This document shows, piece after piece, positions 1 to 6,583 of a DNA stretch of 7,236 nt. Each line of letters begins with the position of its first letter. The first letter of the stretch is position 1. The DNA is from Actinomycetota bacterium (lineage in GTDB: Bacteria > Actinomycetota > Thermoleophilia > UBA2241). The stretch covers positions 1 to 7,236 of the forward strand of contig PKYM01000061.1 of the NCBI GenBank assembly GCA_003132645.1, given 5' to 3'. Made by a program: the position numbers and the translations under genes. The notes beneath the pieces were generated by a model. It made no database searches, was not told the origin of the DNA, and was given only the letters and a program-made list of their open reading frames with translations.

Positions 1-1
1 C

Positions 2-421
2 CATCACGCCGCCGAGATCGCGGTCCTCGAGGATGGCCTCGCCGGCGGCGCGCTAAACCCGCGCGACCTCAAGGCAAGGCTGGCTCGCGAGATCCTCGCG
101 CGGCTGCGCGGCGAGGCCGCCGCCGCCCAAGCCGAGGAGCACTTCGATCGCGTCTTTCGCCGCCACGAGGTGGCCGGCGCAGCGCAGAGCCTCGTGCTCG
201 AGCCGGCCGACATCGAGGGTGCGACTGTGTACCTGCCGGCCGTCATGGAACGCTGGTTTGCGATCAGCCGCTCCGAAGGCCGGCGGCGCATCGAGCAGGG
301 CGGCGTGACGCTCGACGGGGCGGCGGTCACGGCCTTTTCCGTGCCCGCTGCCGAGCTCGCCGGCAGGCACCTGAAGGCCGGCAAGTCAGCGCAGGCCCAA
401 GGCCTGGTCCGACCGGCCTGA
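2..421 (+). CDS. tyrS: Tyrosyl-tRNA synthetase, C-terminal part (5' end outside the window)
   Basis: Cytoplasmic enzyme that charges tRNA-Tyr with tyrosine. Only the last 139 residues are present; the frame is open from base 2 and ends at TGA 419-421, so the catalytic Rossmann domain with its HIGH- and KMSKS-type motifs lies upstream of the window. Visible residues 19-35 (NPRDLKARLAREIL...) match the conserved helix after the catalytic core of bacterial TyrRS, and residues 43-54 (AEEHFDRVFRR) match the linker. The C-terminal part, about residues 77-129, is an S4 RNA-binding domain with the pattern AISRSEGRRRIEQGGVTLDG, used to grip the tRNA. A GTG codon at 170 falls inside the conserved region and is not the real start. 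The next gene starts 121 bases downstream and is unrelated in function, so this is probably a separate transcription unit. I am confident of the family; the fragment alone does not settle which TyrRS subgroup it belongs to. Confidence 0.9.
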   Translation, partial: HHAAEIAVLEDGLAGGALNPRDLKARLAREILARLRGEAAAAQAEEHFDRVFRRHEVAGAAQSLVLEPADIEGATVYLPAVMERWFAISRSEGRRRIEQGGVTLDGAAVTAFSVPAAELAGRHLKAGKSAQAQGLVRPA

Positions 422-448
422 GAAGCGCGCCGTGCCGGGCCGGGCTGG

Positions 449-479
449 TTGGCGGCGCACACCTCCGCCGCGCTAGACT
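449..479 (+). promoter_or_regulatory. Weak sigma70-type promoter candidate upstream of the ABC exporter
   Basis: In the gap between tyrS and the exporter, TTGGCG (449-454) and TAGACT (474-479) resemble -35 and -10 elements, but the 19-base spacer is long. A GC-rich hairpin (GCGGCG 452-457 with CGCCGC 466-471) overlaps the same bases and could instead be a weak remnant of a tyrS terminator; it has no T tract. Transcription from here would give a short leader before the ribosome binding site at 533-538. The call rests on pattern matching only. Confidence 0.25.
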
Positions 480-532
480 AAGGCGCGCCCCAGCGGCTCG
501 CGGCGCACATCGCGCGCCCCATCTGTCGAGGC

Positions 533-538
533 AAGGAG
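533..538 (+). promoter_or_regulatory. Ribosome binding site deciding a TTG start
   Basis: AAGGAG lies four bases before the TTG codon at 543. This supports TTG 543 as the exporter start over the in-frame ATG codons at 597 and 600, which have no comparable purine-rich site at the right distance. The spacing is a little short, so the later ATG remains a possible alternative. Confidence 0.6.
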
Positions 539-542
539 CATC

Positions 543-2348
543 TTGACCAAGCGCTCAAAGAGGCACGTGCTGCGCCGCGGTCGCACGGCGCTGCGCATGA
601 TGTCGGTGCCCACGAGGCGCATATTCCTGCTGGTCGGTCTCTCGGTCGCCCTCGCCATGCTGCAGGGCCTCGCGGTCGGCATGCTGAGCCCGGTCCTGCA
701 GTATATCGAGTTCGGCTCTGTGAAAAGCAGCGGCCCCTACGGCACGCTGCTCCTCAACGTCTCCCACTCTCTCGGGTTGCAGGTGAGCCTGCTGACGCTG
801 CTCGTGCTGGCGTTCATCCCGGTCATCTTTCGCGAGGTCGTCTACTTCGTCAACAACTGGGCGACCTCACGCGTGGTGCAGGGTGCCGCCACCCGCATGC
901 GAACCAGGGGCTTCTCGGCGTTGGTCGACGGTGACCTCGCCTTCGTGGTCGGCCAGGGATTCGGCAATCTCGTCAGCACGCTGACCCTTCAAGCCCAGCG
1001 CGGCAGCCAGGCCGTGGGCCAGTTCCTGGCACAGATCTCGACAGGTCTCCTCATCCTGATGTACGTGATCGTGTTGCTCACGCTCGATTGGCGGCTGGGG
1101 CTCATGGCCGTGGCGGCGATGCTGTTCATGTCCTTTCTCGTGAGAGGCGCGGTCACCCGCTCGCGGGCGCTCGGCGCCGAAACCACCCGCCGCAACAACG
1201 AGACCTACTCGGTGATCGGCGAGCGCATCACGGCCATCCGCCTCATCAAGATGCTGGGCCAGGAGAAGGCCGAGACGCGCAAGGTCAACCAGGTGGTGCG
1301 ACACCTCGCCGACGCCCAGGTGCGTATCGCCATCTTCAGCGGCGTCATCGAGGTGACTCTCGACCCGCTCAACATGCTGGTGGTGTTCGCCATCATCTAC
1401 GTCGGTGTGCAGTACTTCAACGCCTCGCTTGCCACGCTCGGCATCTTCCTCTTCATCCTGCTGCAGCTCAGTCAGCTGGCCAAGAACTTCAACAGCGGCT
1501 GGCAGACGCTGGTCTCGCTCATCGACAGCCTCATCAGCGTGCGCAACGTGATCGCCAAGGCCACGGCCTCGCTGCGCATCGTCGGGGGCAGCACGCCGTT
1601 CGAAGGGGTGCGCGAAAGCATCCGTTTCGAGAACGTGAGCTTTGCCTACGGTGACGAGAAGGAGCATCTCGTCCTCAATGGCGTCGACCTCGAGATTCCG
1701 AGCCGCTCGCAGACCGCGATCGTCGGCCGCTCGGGGGGCGGCAAGTCCACGCTCGTCGACCTCATCCCTCGTCTGCGCGAGGCGACCGCGGGTGAGATCC
1801 TCTTCGACGGCCGGCGCATCCAGGAGTTCGAGCTGCACTCGCTGCGCCGCTCCATCGGTTTCATGACCCAGGACGCCCTGCTGTTCGACGACACGATCCA
1901 CGCCAACCTCGTCTACGGCCTCGACCGCGAGCCCTCGAGCGACGAGGTCGAGACTGCGCTCCAGGCCGGCTACTGCTCGAGCTTCATCGCCAAGCTGCCC
2001 AACGGACTCGAAACGCGCGTCGGCGATCGCGGCGTGCGGCTGTCCGGTGGCCAGCGACAGCGCCTGGCGCTGGCCCGCGTGTTCCTGCAGGATCCTGACA
2101 TCCTCATCCTCGACGAGCCGACCAGCGCCCTCGACTCGGAGTCTGAGGAGTACATCCAGAAGGCGCTCGAATCGGTGCGTCACCGCAAGACCCTGATCGT
2201 GATCGCCCACCGCCTGTCGACGATCCAGCGTTCCGACCAGATCGTCGTGCTCGACCGCGGCGTCATCGTCGAACGCGGCGTCCACCAGGAGCTGCTCGAT
2301 GCTGAGGGCGCCTATCATCGACTGTTCGACCTGCAGATCTACCGCTAG
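543..2348 (+). CDS. ABC exporter half-transporter, fused membrane and ATPase domains (MsbA/PglK-like layout)
   Basis: Inner-membrane ATP-driven exporter of 601 residues, the usual size for a half-transporter that works as a homodimer. A basic N-terminal tail (residues 1-26, rich in K and R) precedes six predicted membrane helices at about 27-48, 80-103, 161-180, 182-201, 267-291 and 296-312. The C-terminal ATPase domain (from about 360) has every key motif: Walker A GRSGGGKST 395-403, Q-loop Gln443, signature LSGGQ 500-504, Walker B ILILDE 520-525, D-loop SALD 528-531 and H-loop His556. It should therefore be active. The family moves lipids, lipid-linked oligosaccharides, peptides or drugs. 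Because the next four genes make and transfer sugars, a lipid-linked glycan is the most likely cargo; this is inference from context. It starts with TTG behind AAGGAG, and the next gene begins 48 bases after the stop, so it probably heads the operon. Confidence 0.9.
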   Translation: MTKRSKRHVLRRGRTALRMMSVPTRRIFLLVGLSVALAMLQGLAVGMLSPVLQYIEFGSVKSSGPYGTLLLNVSHSLGLQVSLLTLLVLAFIPVIFREVVYFVNNWATSRVVQGAATRMRTRGFSALVDGDLAFVVGQGFGNLVSTLTLQAQRGSQAVGQFLAQISTGLLILMYVIVLLTLDWRLGLMAVAAMLFMSFLVRGAVTRSRALGAETTRRNNETYSVIGERITAIRLIKMLGQEKAETRKVNQVVRHLADAQVRIAIFSGVIEVTLDPLNMLVVFAIIYVGVQYFNASLATLGIFLFILLQLSQLAKNFNSGWQTLVSLIDSLISVRNVIAKATASLRIVGGSTPFEGVRESIRFENVSFAYGDEKEHLVLNGVDLEIPSRSQTAIVGRSGGGKSTLVDLIPRLREATAGEILFDGRRIQEFELHSLRRSIGFMTQDALLFDDTIHANLVYGLDREPSSDEVETALQAGYCSSFIAKLPNGLETRVGDRGVRLSGGQRQRLALARVFLQDPDILILDEPTSALDSESEEYIQKALESVRHRKTLIVIAHRLSTIQRSDQIVVLDRGVIVERGVHQELLDAEGAYHRLFDLQIYR

Positions 2349-2383
2349 GCGGTGCGCCTCTCAAATCGGCGCAGGAATCGGGC

Positions 2384-2391
2384 AAAGGAGG
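2384..2391 (+). promoter_or_regulatory. Strong ribosome binding site for the pyrophosphorylase
   Basis: AAAGGAGG, a near-perfect Shine-Dalgarno sequence, lies five bases before GTG 2397. It decides the start: the upstream in-frame GTG at 2352 would add 15 basic residues that the family lacks, and it sits only three bases after the exporter stop codon with no comparable site. Confidence 0.85.
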
Positions 2392-2396
2392 ACCAG

Positions 2397-3113
2397 GTGG
2401 CCGGAAAGGCCGTGATTCTGGCGGGCGGCAAGGGTACCAGGCTGGCGCCCTACACGCTCGTCTTTCCGAAACCTCTCATGCCCCTGGGTGAAGAGCCGAT
2501 CCTCGAGATCGTCGTGCGCCAGCTCGCGCTCCAGGGCTTCACCGAGCTCATCCTGGCGGTCGGTCACCTGGGGCAGCTCATCGAATCGTACTTCGGCGAC
2601 GGCTCGCGCTTCGGGGTGCGCATCGACTACGCTCGCGAGGCGGCGCCCCTCGGCACCGCCGGGCCGCTGGCCTCGATCGCCGGTCTCGACGAGCCCTTTC
2701 TGGTGATGAACGGCGACATCCTCACCACCCTGCACTACGACGCCTTTCTCGAGGGCCATGCGGCTTCCGGGGCTGCCGCCAGCGTGGCCACGATCAGCCG
2801 CACCTACACGGTCGATTTCGGCGTCGTGCAGACCGAGGGCGAGCAGATCGTCGGGTACGTCGAAAAACCCTCCAGCACGAGCTCGGTCAGCATGGGCATC
2901 AACGCCTTCTCACCCGCCGCACTGTCCCACCTGCAAGCCGGGGAACGGCTCGACATGCCCGACCTGCTGCTGCGACTCATCGCCGCCGGAGAGGCTGTCA
3001 GGGCCGTGCCTTTCGACGGCCGCTGGCTCGACATCGGGCGTCACGACGATTTCGCCACGGCGCAGCGGGAGTACGCCGCACACAGGCGCGAGTTCCTCGA
3101 TGACGGCCGCTGA
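2397..3113 (+). CDS. Sugar-1-phosphate nucleotidylyltransferase (NDP-sugar pyrophosphorylase)
   Basis: Cytoplasmic enzyme that joins a sugar 1-phosphate to a nucleoside triphosphate, giving an NDP-sugar and pyrophosphate. The 238-residue protein is a single nucleotidyltransferase domain of the short type, with no added hexapeptide-repeat or CBS domain. The N-terminal signature runs from residue 6 (VILAGGKGTRLAPYT) to the PKP motif with Lys25. PLGTAGPL (84-91) contacts the base and sugar, NGD with Asp107 binds the metal, EKP (156-158) is the sugar-side lysine motif and WLDIG with Asp212 supplies the second metal ligand. Relatives include mannose-1-phosphate guanylyltransferase-like and heptose-1-phosphate guanylyltransferase-like proteins; the sequence alone does not fix the base or the sugar. 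GTG 2397 was chosen because of the strong site at 2384-2391. Its last 14 bases overlap the next gene, indicating a shared transcript. Confidence 0.88.
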   Translation: MAGKAVILAGGKGTRLAPYTLVFPKPLMPLGEEPILEIVVRQLALQGFTELILAVGHLGQLIESYFGDGSRFGVRIDYAREAAPLGTAGPLASIAGLDEPFLVMNGDILTTLHYDAFLEGHAASGAAASVATISRTYTVDFGVVQTEGEQIVGYVEKPSSTSSVSMGINAFSPAALSHLQAGERLDMPDLLLRLIAAGEAVRAVPFDGRWLDIGRHDDFATAQREYAAHRREFLDDGR

Positions 3114-4086
3114 GGCGCCCGCCGGCGCGCGTCTGGTCGTCACCGGCGCCGCCGGGTTTCTCGGCGCCCGGGTGATGGCGGCGGCGCGCCGAGCCGGGTT
3201 CGACGCCCTGGGAGTGGTGCGCGACTGCGAGCTGGGCGAGGCCGCGACCGGCGACGGCATCGAAGTCCTCGACTGGACCGACGAGCAGGCGCGCCGGCGC
3301 CTGTTCGAGCGCGCTGCGGCGACCGTCATCGTGCACTGCGCCGGTCACAACGGTCGTTTTGGCGGCGCCCCCGACGCGGCCGTCCTGCAAGCCGCCAACG
3401 TCGAGCTCACGGGCGCCCTTCTCGACACTGTGGCCGCCCTGCGGTCGCGCCCGTCGGCGGTCGGCTCGCATCGGGCGGTCGGCTCGGGCCCGGCGGTGGT
3501 CGTGCTCAGCTCGGCGTCGGTCTACGGCCTGCAGCCGCCGGTGCCGACGCCCGAGGCGGCGCCGCTGGCGCCGGTCGGCGCCTACGCGGCCTCAAAGCTC
3601 GCCGCCGAGGAGGTCTGCCGGGCGGCCGCGTCTTGCGGGCTGCACGTCGTCATCGGACGGCCCTTCAACGTCATCGGCCCGGGGGAGCCGCCGGGCTCGG
3701 TGACCGCGACCCTGACTTCTCAAGCGCTGCTCGCGCCGCGTGGTGGCCGGGCGGCCGTGCGCCTGCGCGAGACCGTCTCGGTACGCGACTTCGTCGATGC
3801 CGATGACGTCGCCGAGGCACTCGTGGCTTTGGGCTGCGCGGGTGAGACGGGGGCGGCCTACAACATCTGCTCGGGCCGCGGCGTCTCGGTCGCCGAGCTC
3901 GTGCGGCGCGCCTCGACAGTCTGGCAGCGCGAGTTCGACCTGAGCGTCGCCGAGCCCCAGGCCGCGGGCACCGTCTCGATCGGCGACCCCGCGGCCCTGC
4001 TGGCGCTCGGCTGGCGGGCTCGGCGCACGCTCGACGACAGCCTCGCCGCCATCGCTGCGCAGGCCGAAGGGCCGGTGGTCCCGTGA
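3100..4086 (+). CDS. NAD-dependent epimerase/dehydratase, extended SDR family (nucleotide-sugar modifying)
   Basis: Soluble enzyme of 328 residues, the usual length for extended short-chain dehydrogenases acting on nucleotide sugars. The NAD-binding motif is VTGAAGFLG (14-22). The catalytic set is Ser138 in LSSASVYG with the YxxxK pair Tyr162 and Lys166. GRPFNVIGPGE (186-196) is the conserved strand after the active site, and VRDFVDADDVAEAL toward the C-terminus is the typical substrate-side helix. ATG 3100 lies within the end of the pyrophosphorylase gene (14-base overlap) and has only a weak ribosome binding site, so translation is probably coupled. The open frame continues upstream to 2758, but that part is the shadow of the pyrophosphorylase. 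A short duplication within the gene adds residues around 119-130. It could be a 4-epimerase, 4,6-dehydratase or 4-reductase; the sequence does not decide. Confidence 0.85.
   Translation: MTAAEAPAGARLVVTGAAGFLGARVMAAARRAGFDALGVVRDCELGEAATGDGIEVLDWTDEQARRRLFERAAATVIVHCAGHNGRFGGAPDAAVLQAANVELTGALLDTVAALRSRPSAVGSHRAVGSGPAVVVLSSASVYGLQPPVPTPEAAPLAPVGAYAASKLAAEEVCRAAASCGLHVVIGRPFNVIGPGEPPGSVTATLTSQALLAPRGGRAAVRLRETVSVRDFVDADDVAEALVALGCAGETGAAYNICSGRGVSVAELVRRASTVWQREFDLSVAEPQAAGTVSIGDPAALLALGWRARRTLDDSLAAIAAQAEGPVVP
3456..3486 (+). repeat. Two copies of a 13-base direct repeat inside the epimerase gene
   Basis: GGCGGTCGGCTCG occurs at 3456-3468 and again at 3474-3486, with a period of 18 bases, exactly six codons. 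It encodes AVGSHR followed by AVGSG in the loop before the strand that carries the catalytic serine. The in-frame period fits a slippage duplication that left the reading frame and all active-site residues intact. Confidence 0.75.
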
Positions 4087-5156
4087 AGATCGCCGTCTGC
4101 GGCATCAATCCGAAAAGCATCCACTTTCGTGTCTATCTCGACTTCCTCGTCGCCCAGGGCCACGACGTCACCGTCATCACCGACACCCGGACGGTCGAGG
4201 CGGCGGTGAAGGTGCTCGATTTCGCGCGGCCCATCCGCGGCCGCCGCGCCATGCCCCCGGGCATGGCCTTTCTCGTGCTGCTCTGGCGGTTGCGGCGGGC
4301 GCTGCACAGCCGCCGCTTTGACGTGCTCGACATCATGCAGGTGACGCCCGCCGGCGTCTACGCGGCCTGGTTGTGGCGGGGCCCGCTGGTGCTCGACTTC
4401 TGGGGCTCCGACATCATGCGTCTCGACCAGCGTCCCTGGCTTGTGCGGCTGCTCATGCGGCGGGTGGTCGCCAAGGCGGATTGCATCCACTCGGTCTCGC
4501 GCCAGATGACCGCGGCGCTCGCCTCCCGCGGCGCTCGCAAAGCGACGATCGAGACCTTCCAGTACGGCGTCGATCTTGCCGCCTTTAGGTTTGCCCTCGG
4601 GGAGCGGCGCGCGGAGACCGTCGTCTGGTCGCGTGGCCTGCGCGAGTTCTATCGTCTCGAAACGATGCTGCGGGCCTGGCCCGCGGTGCTGGCCCGCCGT
4701 CCGCGGGCCCGCTTCGTCGTCACGCAGCACGACGCCAGCATCGACCGCTGGAAGGCGCTCGCCGACGAGCTCGGCATAGCCGACAGCGTGGCCTTCGTCG
4801 GTCGCGTCTCGCACGAGGAGCTTGCCGAGACTCTGCGGAGGGCGGCGGTCTGGGTCTCGATCCCGCCCTCCGACGGCGCTCCGCTGTCGTTGCTCGAAGC
4901 GATGGCGAGCGGCGCGCTGCCGGTCGTGTCCGACCTGGAGTCGGTGCGTGAGTGGGTCGACCCGGAGCGCGCCGTCTTTGTGGGGACCGTCGACGCCGAG
5001 CACGTCGCCGACGCCGTTGTGCGCGGTCTCGAACTGGCCGGAGACGGCGCTCACGCGGCAGCCAACCGGCGGGTCGTCGAGGAACGCGGCGACCGCAGAC
5101 TGAACCTGCCGCGGTGGGAGCGTCTGCTGATGCGCGCTGCCTCGCATACGGTCTAG
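4083..5156 (+). CDS. Glycosyltransferase, GT4-type GT-B fold
   Basis: Retaining glycosyltransferase that moves a sugar from an NDP-sugar to an acceptor, probably at the cytoplasmic face of the membrane. The 357-residue protein starts MKIAVCGINPKSIHF..., the first strand of the acceptor domain. It has DFWGSD (105-110), the ADCIHSVS segment (132-139) that closes the N-terminal domain in GT4 enzymes, SRGLREFYRLETML (193-206) and FVGRVSHEEL (248-257). The EX7E-like donor motif is DGAPLSLLE, with Asp264 in place of the first Glu and Glu272 as the second; Asp is common there in this family. No membrane helix or signal peptide is evident, but basic, leucine-rich stretches (61-77 and 119-129) could touch the membrane. 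The GTG start overlaps the epimerase stop as GTGA, so translation is probably coupled. Donor and acceptor cannot be told from the sequence. Confidence 0.87.
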   Translation: MKIAVCGINPKSIHFRVYLDFLVAQGHDVTVITDTRTVEAAVKVLDFARPIRGRRAMPPGMAFLVLLWRLRRALHSRRFDVLDIMQVTPAGVYAAWLWRGPLVLDFWGSDIMRLDQRPWLVRLLMRRVVAKADCIHSVSRQMTAALASRGARKATIETFQYGVDLAAFRFALGERRAETVVWSRGLREFYRLETMLRAWPAVLARRPRARFVVTQHDASIDRWKALADELGIADSVAFVGRVSHEELAETLRRAAVWVSIPPSDGAPLSLLEAMASGALPVVSDLESVREWVDPERAVFVGTVDAEHVADAVVRGLELAGDGAHAAANRRVVEERGDRRLNLPRWERLLMRAASHTV

Positions 5157-5214
5157 AATGTCCGGCGACAAGAGCGGCCCCCGTCAGGGCCGCCGCGACG
5201 AAGGGCAGCGAGGC

Positions 5215-6213
5215 ATGGACCTGAGCGGCAAGAGGGTGCTCGTCACGGGCGCCGACGGCTTCATCGGCAGCCATCTGACCGAGGTTCTCGTGGCACAGGG
5301 CTGTGCCGTGCGCGCCTTCGTCTACTACAACTCGTTCAACTCCTGGGGATGGCTCGACACCCTGCCCGACGAGCAGCGACGCGAGCTCGACGTGTTCGCC
5401 GGCGATATCCGTGACGGCAACGGCGTGCGCAAGGCCATGGAGGACATCGACGTCGTGCTGCACCTGGCGGCACTGATCGGCATCCCGTTCTCGTACCACT
5501 CCCCCGACGCCTACGTCGACACCAACGTGAAGGGCACCCTCAACGTGCTCATGGCGGCCCGCGACAGGGACATCGAGCGAGTCCTCGTGACGTCCACCTC
5601 AGAGGTCTACGGCACGGCGCGTTACGTGCCCATCGACGAGTCGCACCCCATGCAGGGGCAGTCGCCCTACTCGGCGACCAAGATCGGCGCCGACCGCATC
5701 GCCGAGTCGTTCTACCGGGCCTTCGACCTGCCCGTCGTGATCGCGCGGCCCTTCAACACCTACGGCCCGCGCCAGTCGGCCCGGGCGATCATCCCCACGG
5801 TCATCACCCAGCTGCTGAGCGGCTCTGAGGAGATACGGATCGGGGCCCTCACGCCGACCCGCGACTTCACCTTCGTGGGGGACACGGCCCGCGGCCTGGC
5901 GGCTCTGGCCGCCTGTCCGGCGGCGGTCGGTCGCGAGGTGAACCTGGGTTCGGGAGCCGAGATCGCCGTGGGGCGGCTGGCTGAACTTCTCATCGAGCTC
6001 GTCAATCCGGCGGCGCGCCTGGTCGGCGACGAGCAGCGCTTGCGGCCCGAAAAGAGCGAGGTCGACCGTTTGCTGTGCGACCCGGGGCTGGCCCGCGAGC
6101 TGACCGGCTGGCACGCCGAAGTCCCGCTACGTGAGGGTCTCAGGCGGACGCTCGAGTGGTTTCGCGACGAAGCCAATCTCGGCCGCTACAAGGCCGACAT
6201 CTACAACATCTGA
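5215..6213 (+). CDS. legB: LegB-like NAD-dependent nucleotide-sugar 4,6-dehydratase
   Basis: Soluble extended SDR enzyme of 332 residues. In the legionaminic acid pathway, LegB removes water from GDP-GlcNAc to give a 4-keto-6-deoxy sugar. Seen here: VTGADGFIGSHL (10-21) binds NAD; VYYNSFNSWGWLD (36-48) is a segment I recognise from LegB proteins; HLAALIGIPFSYHSPDAYVDTN (83-104) follows; the catalytic set is Thr128/Glu130 in STSEVYG with Tyr152 and Lys156 in YSATK. RPFNTYGPRQSARAIIP (178-194), LRPEKSEVDRLLCD (276-289) and the C-terminal YKADIYNI also fit. ATG 5215 gives the normal family N-terminus, with GAAGGG nine bases upstream; an in-frame ATG at 5158 would add 19 polar residues and has no visible ribosome binding site. 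The usual partners (aminotransferase legC, legG, legI, legF) are not in the window, so the final sugar may be different. The family call is firm; the symbol rests on recalled similarity. Confidence 0.78.
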   Translation: MDLSGKRVLVTGADGFIGSHLTEVLVAQGCAVRAFVYYNSFNSWGWLDTLPDEQRRELDVFAGDIRDGNGVRKAMEDIDVVLHLAALIGIPFSYHSPDAYVDTNVKGTLNVLMAARDRDIERVLVTSTSEVYGTARYVPIDESHPMQGQSPYSATKIGADRIAESFYRAFDLPVVIARPFNTYGPRQSARAIIPTVITQLLSGSEEIRIGALTPTRDFTFVGDTARGLAALAACPAAVGREVNLGSGAEIAVGRLAELLIELVNPAARLVGDEQRLRPEKSEVDRLLCDPGLARELTGWHAEVPLREGLRRTLEWFRDEANLGRYKADIYNI

Positions 6214-6282
6214 GACGGCGCTCGAAGCGGCGTGCGCTCGCGAGCGCTGGCGAGCGTGCCGCGCCGGCGCACGGCAGTCTCA
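6211..6282 (+). terminator. Long imperfect inverted repeat at the end of the glycan operon, possible terminator
   Basis: The outer arms TGAGAC (6211-6216, containing the legB-like gene's stop codon) and GTCTCA (6277-6282) pair perfectly. GCGC (6218-6221) can pair with GCGC (6267-6270). The core is a very stable hairpin: GCGGC (6227-6231) with GCCGC (6258-6262), then CGCTCGC (6235-6241) with GCGAGCG (6250-6256), around an 8-base loop. No T tract follows, so it is not a canonical intrinsic terminator; it could still terminate, stabilise the 3' end, or separate the operon from the rRNA promoters 20 bases downstream. Confidence 0.45.
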
Positions 6283-6301
6283 CAATCGAGGCGAAATGAG
6301 G

Positions 6302-6329
6302 TTGACTCGCGAGAAACGCCGGGTATACT
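6302..6329 (+). promoter_or_regulatory. rRNA operon promoter P1 (sigma70 type)
   Basis: TTGACT (-35, 6302-6307) and TATACT (-10, 6324-6329) are separated by 16 bases. Each differs from consensus at one position, which is unusual in such GC-rich DNA. Transcription would start near 6336, about 530 bases before the mature 16S rRNA. Co-orientation with the rRNA gene and the lack of any other gene downstream make it an rrn promoter. Confidence 0.75.
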
Positions 6330-6395
6330 CCTTTAACCCCCAGGGCAGTCTGCTCTTGTCGCTTTCTGGCATGAAGACCAAGGGGGTACGTGCTC

Positions 6396-6424
6396 TTGAC
6401 ACGGCGCGGTAGTCTGCGTAAGCT
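6396..6424 (+). promoter_or_regulatory. rRNA operon promoter P2 (sigma70 type)
   Basis: A perfect -35, TTGACA (6396-6401), is followed after 17 bases by TAAGCT (6419-6424), which keeps the most important -10 bases (TA at the start, T at the end). TATAAA at 6424-6429 is a second possible -10, but would need a 22-base spacer. Transcription would start near 6431. Tandem promoters are usual for rRNA operons. Confidence 0.7.
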
Positions 6425-6490
6425 ATAAAGTCCCAACAAGGGGATTGTCCTGACGCAGTCAACACCCAGAACGCGGGGAGTCGAGCGGTA

Positions 6491-6508
6491 ACGGATCACA
6501 GTATCCGT
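6491..6508 (+). other. Leader stem-loop just after P2
   Basis: ACGGAT (6491-6496) pairs perfectly with ATCCGT (6503-6508) across the 6-base loop CACAGT. It lies about 60 bases after the predicted P2 start. Its role is unknown. Confidence 0.5.
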
Positions 6509-6540
6509 GTCTCACTCATCTGAGGCGACCGACGACTGAA

Positions 6541-6559
6541 GGCCCCGGCTCCTGGGGCC
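6541..6559 (+). other. GC-only leader stem-loop, attenuator-like
   Basis: GGCCCC (6541-6546) pairs with GGGGCC (6554-6559) around a 7-base loop, followed by ATGTTTGTGT, which is partly T-rich. It looks like a degraded intrinsic terminator placed after both promoters and before boxB/boxA. It could pause or attenuate polymerase before antitermination factors load, or be only a structural stem. Confidence 0.4.
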
Positions 6560-6583
6560 ATGTTTGTGTCAAGGGTCAACCAA

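Noticed and set aside
867..2318. Long open frame on the minus strand opposite the ABC exporter
   Set aside because: It mirrors the exporter codons in GC-rich DNA, has low-complexity D/E/H/R-rich composition and no recognisable domain; the + strand protein has every ABC motif.
2352..2396. Earlier GTG start for the pyrophosphorylase
   Set aside because: It lacks a ribosome binding site and adds a basic stretch unlike the family; AAAGGAGG points to GTG 2397.
2758..3099. Upstream extension of the SDR gene within the pyrophosphorylase gene
   Set aside because: The extra 114 residues are rich in R, S and P and shadow the pyrophosphorylase. The SDR fold begins a few residues after ATG 3100.
3858..5171. 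Long open frame on the minus strand opposite the glycosyltransferase
   Set aside because: Composition is rich in R, H, D and P with no family resemblance. It covers a well-supported glycosyltransferase and part of the SDR gene, so it is a codon-bias artefact.
5158..5214. Earlier ATG start for the LegB-like protein
   Set aside because: No Shine-Dalgarno sequence precedes it, and the added 19 residues are polar and unlike the family N-terminus, which begins at MDLSGKRVLVTG. It remains possible but less likely.
6131..6412. Small open frame crossing the end of the LegB-like gene and promoter P1
   Set aside because: It overlaps the 3' end of a real gene, the inverted repeat and both rRNA promoter regions, and has no domain-like sequence.
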